The notes beneath the pieces were generated by a model. It had not been told where the DNA came from. It worked only from the letters and a program-made list of their open reading frames with translations, and made no database searches. A stretch of 64,000 nucleotides of DNA from positions 3,445,001 through 3,509,000 of the forward strand of contig NZ_CP076457.1 of the NCBI RefSeq assembly GCF_018866325.1, given 5' to 3'. Source of the stretch: Streptomyces sp. YPW6. GTDB taxonomy: Bacteria > Actinomycetota > Actinomycetes > Streptomycetales > Streptomycetaceae. This document shows, in pieces, positions 16,232 to 23,984 of this stretch; the stretch's first letter is position 1, and every line of letters starts with the position of its first letter. The translations under genes and the position numbers were made by a program.

Positions 16232-17815
16232 TCAGCCGTTGCCGGGCGAGGAAGCCTCCAGGTCGCGGGACCTCAGCGCCAGCCACAGGTCGTAGCGGGC
16301 GCTCGGGGGGCGCAGCAGTGAGCGCTGGAGCAGCGTTTCGAGCCGGGTGAGGCGCTTGCGGGCCCCGGGTACGGAGATGCCCAGTTCGGCGGCTGCCGGG
16401 CCGAGGCGGGCCTCGCACCGCAACCAGGTGCGCAGGGTCTCCTCCGCTCCGAGGACGGGCGCCAGTTGCGTGTCGGCCCAGTCGCGGACGGCGGGGCGGC
16501 GCAGGATCTCGTCGAGGCCGCCCGCCGCCTGTGACGTACCGGATACGGGGGCGGGGCCGTACGGGGCCGACAGAGGCGCCGCCGCGGGCTGCGCGCTCTC
16601 GGGGGCGCACCCCGGGGCGGGGTCGGGGGTGCACGCCGGGGCGGGGGTGGCACGGACGCGGAGTGCCAGGTCGAGGGCGGACTGATCGGCCAGCCGGTGC
16701 AGGTCGAGGCCGAGCAGCTCGCCGATGAGCCGCAGCCGGGCGGTGAGGGTGTTGCGGTGGACCTTGAGGTGGTCCGTCGCGTGCGACGAGAACGCCAGCC
16801 AGGAGGTGGCCGTGGCCAGCAGTTCCTGACTGCCGGGGTCCTGCGCGCGGCGCGGGACGTGCGTCAGGAGCGGGTTCAGCAGCTCGTCCGCCCACCGGCG
16901 GCCGATCCCTCCGACGGCGAGCGCGGGATCGGGCGAGGCCCCGAACCGGGCGTGTCGGGTGGGCAGTTCACGGGCGACTGCCAGGGCGTGGAAGGCCTGC
17001 CGGTAGCCGGTCGCGGTGTCGGCCAGCGGCACGGGCTCGCTGACGCCCACCACGCAGTCGCCGACCCGGGCGGCGACGGTCTCTTCCACGGCGGCGGCCC
17101 CCGGCTGCGGAACCTCCTCCTCCGCGGGCATGACCAGGATGAGGTGACGGGCGTAGACGGGGCACCGCACGATCCAGGAACGGCCGCCGTCCGCGTCCAC
17201 GCAGACCCGCGCCACCTCGTCGCGGTCGTCGCCGGAACACTCCACGACGCACACCCGCACCGGATCGGGGAGCCGGGGACGCAGCGCCCCGGCGACCTGC
17301 TGGGCGATGGAGAGCTGTCCCGTCATCAGCAGGTGCAGCACCGCCTCGCGGCCACGGGACTCGGCGAGGTCCACCCGGCGGCGCTTGCGCTCCAGCGTCT
17401 CGGCCCGAAGGCAGAGGGAGAGCGGCAGGACGACATCGGCCAGCAGCACGGCGAGCCCGGCGGCCACGGGCCGGGGGGTGACGACGGCCAGCACGGGAGC
17501 GGTCGGCCCGCCGGCTCCCTGCGGGACGACGCTCACGGGGAGGAGCAGGGCGGTGTGCTCGCCGGTGTCCACGGAATACGCCTGGACACCGCGCTCGGCG
17601 AGGGCACTCGCACTTGCGGCCACGAGCGCCGCGACATCGGGGACCATCGCCCCTTCCGTACGGGCCGCGGCGTGCAGGACCGTTCCGTCCGGCCCCACGA
17701 TCCCGGCCCACCCCTCGGACCGCCCGGCCAGCCAGCGCAGCAGGCCGGCCGTTCCGCCGGTGCGGGCCAGCCGGTGCATCCGCAGCAGATCGTCCGTACG
17801 CTCCTGTGCGCGCAT
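16232..17815 (-). CDS. PucR-family transcriptional regulator
   Basis: A 527-residue regulator. The N-terminal sensory half has GAF-like character (GWAGIVGPDGTVLHAAARTE, ALLLPVSVVPQ), the middle a GGDEF-related PucR region (VRVCVVECSGDDRDEVARV), and the C-terminal PucR HTH-30 contains the signature SSHATDHLKVHRNTLTARLR followed by LIGELLGLDLHRLADQSALD. An extra C-terminal HTH-like segment (LGISVPGARKRLTRLETLL) is present. PucR proteins regulate purine or amino-acid catabolism and antibiotic genes; no target is evident nearby. It diverges from the DnaN-like gene. Confidence 0.88.
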   Translation of the reverse strand: MRAQERTDDLLRMHRLARTGGTAGLLRWLAGRSEGWAGIVGPDGTVLHAAARTEGAMVPDVAALVAASASALAERGVQAYSVDTGEHTALLLPVSVVPQGAGGPTAPVLAVVTPRPVAAGLAVLLADVVLPLSLCLRAETLERKRRRVDLAESRGREAVLHLLMTGQLSIAQQVAGALRPRLPDPVRVCVVECSGDDRDEVARVCVDADGGRSWIVRCPVYARHLILVMPAEEEVPQPGAAAVEETVAARVGDCVVGVSEPVPLADTATGYRQAFHALAVARELPTRHARFGASPDPALAVGGIGRRWADELLNPLLTHVPRRAQDPGSQELLATATSWLAFSSHATDHLKVHRNTLTARLRLIGELLGLDLHRLADQSALDLALRVRATPAPACTPDPAPGCAPESAQPAAAPLSAPYGPAPVSGTSQAAGGLDEILRRPAVRDWADTQLAPVLGAEETLRTWLRCEARLGPAAAELGISVPGARKRLTRLETLLQRSLLRPPSARYDLWLALRSRDLEASSPGNG

Positions 17816-18286
17816 CAGTCCCCCCGTTCAGCCCTCAGCACGGCTGTGCCGCCGTGATCCGGCCATTGTGACTGTGCGGACCGATACCCCGGCGACCGTC
17901 CCACTGGGCGTATTGAACCTCCCGGTCCGCCTACCCGCCGGTTTATCGTCCGAACGTGTTCCGGCACGTCGGGGGACGACGGGGGAGGCCGGAACACGGG
18001 AGCGCGGGAACGCGTCGGCAGCGGCTCACGGGGGTGGTCGCTGTCGTCGGTTGCCGCGCTCCCGCACGTCGGGACCGCGCACGGAGCGCCGCCGCCGCGC
18101 TGCGCCCGCGCCTAGCCCTCGCACGGGCGGCGCTTCGGCCGCAGCTGATTGTCAGTGGTGCCTCGTAACGTCGTACGCAGGAGTCGACTTCGACAGTCGG
18201 CTCCGGAAGCCGACTCCGGCAGTCGGCTCCGGCAGTCGGCTCCGGCAGTCGGCTTGCGGCTTCGACGTCCGAGGAGAGGCGCCCCC
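17816..18286. other. Divergent spacer between PucR and DnaN-like genes
   Basis: A 471-bp region that should hold both promoters. The right end carries a dyad AGTCGGCT-CCGGA-AGCCGACT (18195-18215) and three more AGTCGGCT copies at a 13-bp period (18221, 18234, 18247). The middle is featureless GC-rich sequence; no ORF is supported. Confidence 0.55.
18195..18254. repeat. Repeated AGTCGGCTCCGGC units upstream of the clamp-like gene
   Basis: One inverted pair AGTCGGCT/AGCCGACT (arms 18195-18202 and 18208-18215) is followed by direct copies of AGTCGGCT at 18221-18228, 18234-18241 and 18247-18254. The last copy ends 32 nt before the ATG, so this may be a multi-site operator in the 5' region. Confidence 0.75.
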
Positions 18287-19432
18287 ATGGAGTTCCGTAT
18301 CGAGCGCGGTGCACTGGCCGAGGCCGTGGCCTGGGCCGCTCGCGTCCTGCCCGTGCGTTCGCCCGTCCCCGTCCTGGGCGGACTGCTGCTGGACATGGAA
18401 AGCGGGGGCGGGGACGGGACCGGAGGCGGGACCGGGGCCGGGCGGCTGCGGATATCGGGGCTGGACTACGAGGCGTCCGCGCGCATCGACGTGGCGGCCG
18501 AGGCCCTGAGCCCCGGGAAGGTGCTCGTCATGGGACGGCGTCTGCTGGACATCTGCAAGGTGCTGCCGGACGGTCCCGTGGAGTGCGCGGTGGAGGGGTC
18601 ACGGTTCACGGTCTCCGGCGACGGGGCCCGGTTCGGCCTCTCCGTACTGCCGCTCGACGACTACCCGGCGCTGCCCCCGCTCCCGCAGGTGCGGGGCGCG
18701 GTGGACGCGGAGCTGTTCGCGGCGGCGGTGGCCGATGTGGCGGTGGCGGCGGGGCGTGACGACACGCTGCCCGCGCTCACCGGGATCCGGCTGGAGCTCG
18801 ACGGCGACACGATGACGCTCGCCGCGACCGACCGCTACCGCTTCGCCGTACGGACCGTCCCCTGGAAGGCGACCGCTCCCGGCGAGAGCGCCGACGTCCT
18901 CGTCTCCGCCCGCCGGCTCACCGAGATCGCCCGCTCGCTGGGCCGCTCCGGGCTGGTGAGTGTCGCCCTGGACGCCGGTTCGGCGGGCTTCGAGCACGCG
19001 GGCATGCGGACCACCGTGCGGCTCCTGGAGGGCCGACTGCCGCGCCACGAGAAGCTGTTCGCGATGGAGGACCCGGCCGAGGCGTTGGTGGACCGGGCCC
19101 GGCTGACGGAGGCGGTCAAGCGGGTCTCCGTCGTCGCCGACGGGGACAGCCCGGTGCAGATGACGTTCTCCCGCGCCGACGCCTCGGTGACGCTCCGGGC
19201 GGGCTACGAGGACGACGTGGCGTCCCAGTGGCTGCCGGCCGCCCTGGAGGGGGCCGAGGAGCTGACGGTCGCCTTCAACCCCGGGTATCTGGCGGACGCC
19301 CTGGCCACCTTCACGGGACCGTCCCTGCGGCTGAGGCTGATGGGGGCCGGCCAGCGCGCGATGATCACGGACGAGGCGGACACGGGCAGCCACCGGCACC
19401 TGCTGATGTCGGTGCGGGCGCAGTTGGCGTGA
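18287..19432 (+). CDS. DNA polymerase III beta-clamp paralogue
   Basis: A 381-residue sliding-clamp homologue, full length for the DnaN family. Clamp features: MEFRIERGALAEAVAWAARV, PVPVLGGLLLDME, ARFGLSVLPLDDYPALPPLP, LTGIRLELDGDTMTLAATDR YR, and the C-terminal LLMSVRAQLA. It is not next to dnaA or recF, so it is most likely the second clamp gene that streptomycetes carry rather than the replicative dnaN. Role unknown (repair, conjugation or development). Start ATG with GAGAGG upstream. The preceding AGTCGGCT repeats are unusual. Confidence 0.88.
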   Translation: MEFRIERGALAEAVAWAARVLPVRSPVPVLGGLLLDMESGGGDGTGGGTGAGRLRISGLDYEASARIDVAAEALSPGKVLVMGRRLLDICKVLPDGPVECAVEGSRFTVSGDGARFGLSVLPLDDYPALPPLPQVRGAVDAELFAAAVADVAVAAGRDDTLPALTGIRLELDGDTMTLAATDRYRFAVRTVPWKATAPGESADVLVSARRLTEIARSLGRSGLVSVALDAGSAGFEHAGMRTTVRLLEGRLPRHEKLFAMEDPAEALVDRARLTEAVKRVSVVADGDSPVQMTFSRADASVTLRAGYEDDVASQWLPAALEGAEELTVAFNPGYLADALATFTGPSLRLRLMGAGQRAMITDEADTGSHRHLLMSVRAQLA

Positions 19433-19441
19433 CCGGGTCCG

Positions 19442-19610
19442 GGCCGCGTCTCCGGTCGCCCGCGGCGGACTTCGGCCGCGTCTCCGGTCGGCCGCATCTC
19501 CGGTCGCCCGCAGCGGACCTCGGCCGCGTCTCCGGTGGGCCGCGTCTCCCGTGGGCCGCGTCTCCGGTCGCCCGCGTCCCGTCGGCCGCAGCGGACCTGG
19601 GGCGCGGCGG
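19442..19610. repeat. Degenerate tandem array of GGCCGCGTCTCCGGTCG-type units
   Basis: At least seven copies of a 17-18-bp unit (GGCCGCGTCTCCGGTCG, with CCCGCGGCGGACTTC-type fillers) fill the space directly after the clamp-like gene stop. The array ends before the terminator at 19639. Confidence 0.8.
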
Positions 19611-19638
19611 GCTTCGGCTGCGGCCCCGACGCGGAGAC

Positions 19639-19673
19639 GGGGGGTGCTCCGGCTCGCGCCGGACGCACCCCCC
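19639..19673. terminator. Bidirectional terminator between clamp-like gene and chitinase
   Basis: GGGGGGTG (19639-19646) pairs with CACCCCCC (19666-19673), with an inner perfect stem TCCGGC/GCCGGA. The two flanking genes converge on it. Confidence 0.75.
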
Positions 19674-19712
19674 GCTCGGTCGGGGTTCCTCAGCCGCCCT
19701 CCCGGGCCGGGG

Positions 19713-20603
19713 TCAGCAGCTCAGGTTCGATCCGGTGGTGGTGCCCAGGAGCTGGGTGAACTGCGTGAACTTGTTGATCCGGCTCTGGACCTGGGCCGGG
19801 TTGCCGCCGTTGCACTCGATCGCGCCGTTGATGGAGCGGATGGTCTCGCCGAAGCCCGCGCCGTTCACGATGGCGTTGTGGCCGGTCATCGTGCCGGGAC
19901 CGGACTGGGTGTTCCAGTACCAGAGGGCGGTCTTCCAGGCGACGGCCGCGTTCTGCTCGACCAGGTAGGGGTTGTTCAGCAGATCGATGCCGAGCGCGTC
20001 ACCGGCCGCCTTGTAGTTGAAGTTCCAGCTCAGCTGGATGGGGCCCTTGCCGTAGTACGCGGACTGGCCGGCCGGGCAGCCGTAGGGCTGGCTCGTGTCG
20101 CAGTAGTGCGGGTAGTTCGCCTCGTTGACTTCCTTGATGTAGTACAGCCCGCCGGTCTCGTGGCTGACGTTGGCGAGGAAGGCAGCGGCCTCACGCTTCT
20201 TGATCGCGTCACTGCCGGTGTTGGCGAAGGCCGGGTAGGCGCTGAGGGCGTCGGTCAGGCCCTGGTAGGTGTAGAAGGGGTTCCGGTTCGGGAACATCTG
20301 GTTGAACTGGGCCTCGCTGACGACGAATCCGCTGCCCTGGCCCGGGTCCTCGCCGCCCCCGCCGGTGCCGCAGGCGCCCTTGTCGGCCCACACGTCCGAC
20401 GCACCCGGACGCTCGTTCTGGGTCCACCACTTGGCCGTGTAGTTACGGCCGTTGTACGAGACCGTGCCGCCGTTCGTGTAGACGGCGGAGGAGCTCCAGG
20501 GGGTGGCGCAGGTGGCCGCCTGCGCGGTCGCGGCGGGAAGCACGACGAGCGCCGCGACGACCGCGCCGAGCGCGACCAGCAGGCTCATGACACGTCGGAA
20601 CAC
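19713..20603 (-). CDS. Secreted GH19 chitinase with chitin-binding domain
   Basis: A 296-residue secreted enzyme. The signal peptide MFRRVMSLLVALGAVVAALV ends near ATAQA. A CBM5/12-type chitin-binding module follows (WSSSAVYTNGGTVSYNGRNY, KWWTQNE). After a Gly-rich linker comes the family-19 catalytic domain: FLANVSHETGGLYYIKEVN with the catalytic Glu, YYGKGPIQLSWNFNY, and ALWYWNTQ. It hydrolyses chitin outside the cell. GTG at 20603 is chosen because AAGGAG is 9 nt upstream. Likely controlled by DasR through the site at 20691. Confidence 0.92.
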   Translation of the reverse strand: MFRRVMSLLVALGAVVAALVVLPAATAQAATCATPWSSSAVYTNGGTVSYNGRNYTAKWWTQNERPGASDVWADKGACGTGGGGEDPGQGSGFVVSEAQFNQMFPNRNPFYTYQGLTDALSAYPAFANTGSDAIKKREAAAFLANVSHETGGLYYIKEVNEANYPHYCDTSQPYGCPAGQSAYYGKGPIQLSWNFNYKAAGDALGIDLLNNPYLVEQNAAVAWKTALWYWNTQSGPGTMTGHNAIVNGAGFGETIRSINGAIECNGGNPAQVQSRINKFTQFTQLLGTTTGSNLSC

Positions 20604-20934
20604 GTGATCACACTCCTTGACGCGGCGCGACGTCCGGCCGTGCGCCGCTGTGGGGGTGCCGACACTCAAGCGAGAATGGTCTGAACCTGTCAAGGTCTAG
20701 ACCAGATTTCGTGACACTTCCGCTCGTGCGCCACCGCACCCCGGGCCCTCCGGCGAAGACTCCCCCGGGGCATCCCCCAGGGCCTCCCCCGGACCTCTCC
20801 TCCCGGCGAGGGCCCACCCGACTTCCCGAAGTCGTCGAAGGTCGGCAAGTAGGAGCGGAATGCTGTGCTCCGGCTTCGTGGGCTGCTGCCATGAAGGGGT
20901 CACATTCCTCTGCGGAGAAGGGGGTTCGCCCGCC
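20604..20934. other. Divergent spacer, chitinase / aldo-keto reductase
   Basis: A 331-bp region. The left third holds the chitinase leader and promoter (see 20677-20706). The right part contains no clear operator; the aldo/keto reductase start is preceded by GAAGGGGG at about 20917. Confidence 0.5.
20677..20706 (-). promoter_or_regulatory. Chitinase promoter with DasR-like (dre) operator
   Basis: GGTCTAGACC (20694-20703) is the core of the DasR-responsive element. A second related 12-mer, TGGTCTGAACCT (20677-20688), flanks the other side of a TTGACA -35 box (minus strand, 20693-20688). This arrangement of two 12-bp repeats around the -35 is the classical Streptomyces chitinase promoter layout. 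Expected: repression by DasR, relieved by amino-sugar phosphates. Confidence 0.75.
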
Positions 20935-21888
20935 ATGCGGACCACAACGATGGGCAGGGACGGACCGGTCGTCGGCCGGCTGGGACTGGGGGCGATGGGC
21001 CTCTCGTACCGCTACGCCCCCGGCCTGAGAGACCGGACCAAGGCGGTGTCACTGGTCCAGGAGGCGGTCGACCTCGGGGTCAACCTGGTCGAGACGGCCG
21101 ACGCCTACGCCGACGGCGAGAACGAGCGGCTGATCGGTGAGGCCATCCGCGGGCGGCGGGACGAGGTGGTGCTCTGCACCGGCGGCGGCCTGCTCGGCAA
21201 CCCGGACGGGGTGCTCCGGCCCGCGGGCGGCCCGCAGGCGCTGCGGGACGCCGTCGACGAGAGCCTGCGCAGGCTGGACGTGGACCACATCGACCTCTAC
21301 CTCCTGCGCCGCATCGACCCCGCCGTCCCGCTGACGGAGAGCTGGGGGGCGCTGGCCGAGCAGGTCCTGGCGGGCAAGATCCGCATGCTCGGGCTGCCCG
21401 TCGTGACCGTGGAGCAGGCCCGGGAGGCCGAGGCCGTCCACGAGGCGGCGGCGATCGGCGCCGAGGTGTCCCTGTTCACCCGCTGCGGCCTCGACGACGT
21501 CGTCCCGTACGCGGTGGAGCGCCGGATCGCCCTGCTGGCCGGCGCGCCGCTCGGGCGCGGGCTGCTGACCGGCGCGTTCTCCCGCCCCGACGACCTGCCC
21601 CCGGGCGACTGGCGGCACACCCAGCCGCGCTTCGCCCCCCGGGCCATCCGCCACAACCACGCCCTCGCGCAGGCCGTCGCCCAGGTGGCGGCCCGGCACG
21701 AGGCCACCCCGGCCCAGATCGCCCTGGCATGGCTGCTCCGGCTCGGCGACCACGTGGTGCCGGTGCCCGGCACCCGGGCGCCGTACCACCTCGCGGAGAA
21801 CCTCGGCGGAGCCCGCGTCCGGCTGACCGAACAGGACCTGACCGACCTGGAGTTCCTGCCCTATCCGGCGGGCTCCGCCGAGGTGTGA
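20935..21888 (+). CDS. Aldo/keto reductase-fold protein lacking most of the catalytic tetrad
   Basis: A 317-residue AKR-superfamily barrel (GPVVGRLGLGAMGLSYRY, ALRDAVDESLRRLDVDHIDL). Compared with the AKR tetrad Asp-Tyr-Lys-His, only Tyr58 is kept: the Asp position is Glu53 (VETADAY), the Lys position is Gly83 (LCTGGG), and the His position is Arg125 (LYLLRRID). Normal NADPH-dependent carbonyl reduction is therefore unlikely. The ORF extends upstream to 20860, but ATG 20935 matches the family N-terminus. The next gene, 63 bp downstream on the same strand, is similarly degenerate. Confidence 0.85.
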   Translation: MRTTTMGRDGPVVGRLGLGAMGLSYRYAPGLRDRTKAVSLVQEAVDLGVNLVETADAYADGENERLIGEAIRGRRDEVVLCTGGGLLGNPDGVLRPAGGPQALRDAVDESLRRLDVDHIDLYLLRRIDPAVPLTESWGALAEQVLAGKIRMLGLPVVTVEQAREAEAVHEAAAIGAEVSLFTRCGLDDVVPYAVERRIALLAGAPLGRGLLTGAFSRPDDLPPGDWRHTQPRFAPRAIRHNHALAQAVAQVAARHEATPAQIALAWLLRLGDHVVPVPGTRAPYHLAENLGGARVRLTEQDLTDLEFLPYPAGSAEV

Positions 21889-21951
21889 GCCGGACCCGGA
21901 CCACCCGTGCACCGCTGCCCCTGACTCGCCACCACTTCTGGAGTTCCTGAC

Positions 21952-23196
21952 ATGACGACCTCACTGGTACGGCAGGTCCTTCCGCGGCCACGGCCGCGGG
22001 CGGCGACGGCCGACGTCCACGGCACCACGGCGTCCGGGTTCGCCTCGGTGCGCCACTTCTTCGAACGGGCCTGCCGGGAAGCGGGCCCACCCAGATCCCA
22101 GGGAGCCGCGCTCGCGGTCGTCCAGGACGGTGAACTGGTGGTCGACCTGTGGCAGGGCACCGCCGACCCGGCCACCGGGACCCCGTGGACCGGCGACACC
22201 CTCGTCCCGCTGCTGACGGGCTCCCACTCCGTTCTGGCGACGGCTGTCCTGCTCCTCGCCGACATGGGCGCGCTCGCGCTGGACCGGCCGGTCGCGGAGT
22301 ACTGGCCGGAGTTCGCGGCGCGCGGCAAGAGCGCGGTGACGCTGCGGGACGTGCTGACCTTCACCGCCCGGCTCCCGGCCATGGAGGCGGGCCTCGACCA
22401 GCGGGACGTGGAGAACCCGCGCATGATGGCCGCGCTCCTCGAACTGCACAGCCCGGAGGACGACCCCCGGGCCGGGGGTGTGCTGCACGGCCCGTGGACC
22501 GCGGGATGGATCGTCGCGGAGGTGGTCCGCCGGGTCGACGGGCGCGATCTCGACCTGTTCTTCCTGGAGGAGATCGCCGGTCCGCTGGGCCTGGACGTCC
22601 ACTTCGGCCTCGTACCCGACCAACTGCCCCACGCCGCCCGCATCTCGTACGGGGCGGACTTCCGCTCCCGCTTCCCGGCGCCGGACGGGGTGGCGGACAG
22701 CGGCGCGGCGGATCTGTGCGAGCGGGTGTGGAACAACCCGTGCCCGTTCCCGGCGGACACCGGGGTGTGGAGCGAGAGCCGGCGGCGCTACGCGCTCATC
22801 CCCTCCCTGGGGGCGTACGCGTCGGCCCGCGGTCTCGCCCGGCTCCAGGGCGTCCTGGCCGCCGACGCCGTACGGGCTCCGGGCGAGGAGCCGCTGCTGC
22901 TGTCGCGGCGCACGCTCGACCAGGCGCGGAGCTTCTGGGTCGAGGGTCTGGACCCGCTGCTCGGCGGGGTCAGCGCCTACGGCGAGGGCGGTCTCCAGCT
23001 TCTCGACGACGGGCTGCACCCGGCCGTCCGCGCCGGAGCCTTCGGCCACCAGGGCCCCGGCGGGATCGCCTGCCAGGCCTGGCCCCAGGCCCGGACCGGC
23101 GCCGCCTGGGTCCGCGGCCGGCTGACGGCCGGGCCGGGGGCCCGGCTCCTGGACGAGGTGGCCGACGCGGTGGACCGGGCGCTGCGGGCGGGCTGA
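21952..23196 (+). CDS. Beta-lactamase/serine-hydrolase-fold protein without SxxK and YxN residues
   Basis: A 414-residue protein of the class-C beta-lactamase/esterase (EstB-like) family. It is recognisable from LDRPVAEYWPEFAARGK, VTLRDVLTFTARLP, GWIVAEVVRRVDGRDL and GPLGLDVHFGLVP. The catalytic SxxK motif aligns to TGSH (residues 89-92), so Ser and Lys are both replaced, and the tyrosine of the YHA/YxN motif is replaced (VLHGPW). The C-terminal HxG (FGHQGPGG) remains. It is probably not a hydrolase; it may bind a ligand or partner. Same strand as the degenerate aldo/keto reductase; GGAG lies 8 nt before ATG. Confidence 0.85.
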   Translation: MTTSLVRQVLPRPRPRAATADVHGTTASGFASVRHFFERACREAGPPRSQGAALAVVQDGELVVDLWQGTADPATGTPWTGDTLVPLLTGSHSVLATAVLLLADMGALALDRPVAEYWPEFAARGKSAVTLRDVLTFTARLPAMEAGLDQRDVENPRMMAALLELHSPEDDPRAGGVLHGPWTAGWIVAEVVRRVDGRDLDLFFLEEIAGPLGLDVHFGLVPDQLPHAARISYGADFRSRFPAPDGVADSGAADLCERVWNNPCPFPADTGVWSESRRRYALIPSLGAYASARGLARLQGVLAADAVRAPGEEPLLLSRRTLDQARSFWVEGLDPLLGGVSAYGEGGLQLLDDGLHPAVRAGAFGHQGPGGIACQAWPQARTGAAWVRGRLTAGPGARLLDEVADAVDRALRAG

Positions 23197-23242
23197 GCGC
23201 ACGGCCGGGCCGCCGGCGGTGCGGGGCGGGCCCCGGCCGCCG

Positions 23243-23872
23243 TCAGGCCGGGGTGCGTCCGCTCTCCGCCCGCGAGGGCTCCCGGCCGTCCTGCACGGCC
23301 TCCTGCCGGTCCGCGGCGAGGCCGTGCAGGACGACGTCCCAGATGGAGTCCCAGACCGCGCCCCACGCTGCGCCCCGGGGTGTGCCGTGGGCGGCCATCG
23401 CGCCCTCCGCCAGGTGCGCGAGCATGGCCTCCGCCTCCTCGGGCGCGACGCCCGGCCGGAGCCACCGGGCACCGTGGGCCCGGTCGAGCAGGCCCCGCAG
23501 GACGGGCAGCCAGGTCTCGGCCAACGGCGGTGCGCTGCCGGGCGGACCGGCTTCCAGGCGGCGTACGGCGCGGACGAAGCGGTCCTCGTGCGCCAGCCGG
23601 GCCAGGGTGTCGATCAGGGCCCGCAGCTCCCGTAACGGGTCGGCGGCCGGGGCGAGTCCGGCCAGACAGCGGCCGAAGCGCGCGCGTCCGGTGAGACGCA
23701 CCTCCTCGGCCAGGGCGGTCTTGTTCCGGAAGTGGAAGGTCAGAGCGCCGATCGAGGTCTCGGCCCGCCCGGCCACCCGCTGGAGGGAGGCGCCCTCGTA
23801 ACCGCGCTCGGCGAACTCGTCGGCCGCCGCCTCCAGCACGGCCTGGCGCGTCCTGGCCGCCCGTTCCTGCAT
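23243..23872 (-). CDS. TetR-family regulator resembling gamma-butyrolactone receptors
   Basis: A 209-residue regulator. The HTH is QERAARTRQAVLEAAADEFA and ERGYEGASLQRVAGRAETSI, followed by GALTFHFRNKTALAEEV; both match the ScbR/ArpA group (RQERAxRTRQxxLEAAAxxF, GALYFHFxSKexLA). The C-terminal domain also follows that pattern (LRALIDTLARLAHEDRFVRA). It could be a true or pseudo-receptor. It diverges from the transposase-like gene across a 23-bp operator (23925-23947) that it probably binds. Confidence 0.82.
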   Translation of the reverse strand: MQERAARTRQAVLEAAADEFAERGYEGASLQRVAGRAETSIGALTFHFRNKTALAEEVRLTGRARFGRCLAGLAPAADPLRELRALIDTLARLAHEDRFVRAVRRLEAGPPGSAPPLAETWLPVLRGLLDRAHGARWLRPGVAPEEAEAMLAHLAEGAMAAHGTPRGAAWGAVWDSIWDVVLHGLAADRQEAVQDGREPSRAESGRTPA

Positions 23873-23924
23873 GCGCCTTCTCCTTGAACCTCGGCAAGTC
23901 GTCGCTCTTCTCGCTCAGAAATAT

Positions 23925-23947
23925 AACGAACATTCTCTATGTTTGTT
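23925..23947. promoter_or_regulatory. ARE-like operator between ScbR-like TetR and transposase-like gene
   Basis: AACGAACAT (23925-23933), 5-bp spacer TCTCT, ATGTTTGTT (23939-23947): arms complementary at 8 of 9 positions. The AAC-nAAC / GTTnGTT style and size fit autoregulatory elements bound by butyrolactone-receptor-type TetR proteins. It lies in a locally AT-rich promoter region. Confidence 0.7.
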
Positions 23948-23984
23948 AGTCTGCTCACCGACGCTCACCTGGGAGGGACTTGCA

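Noticed and set aside
18287..19432. Replicative dnaN near oriC
   Set aside because: No dnaA, recF, gyrB or DnaA-box cluster nearby; context is regulators and a chitinase, so it is a paralogue.
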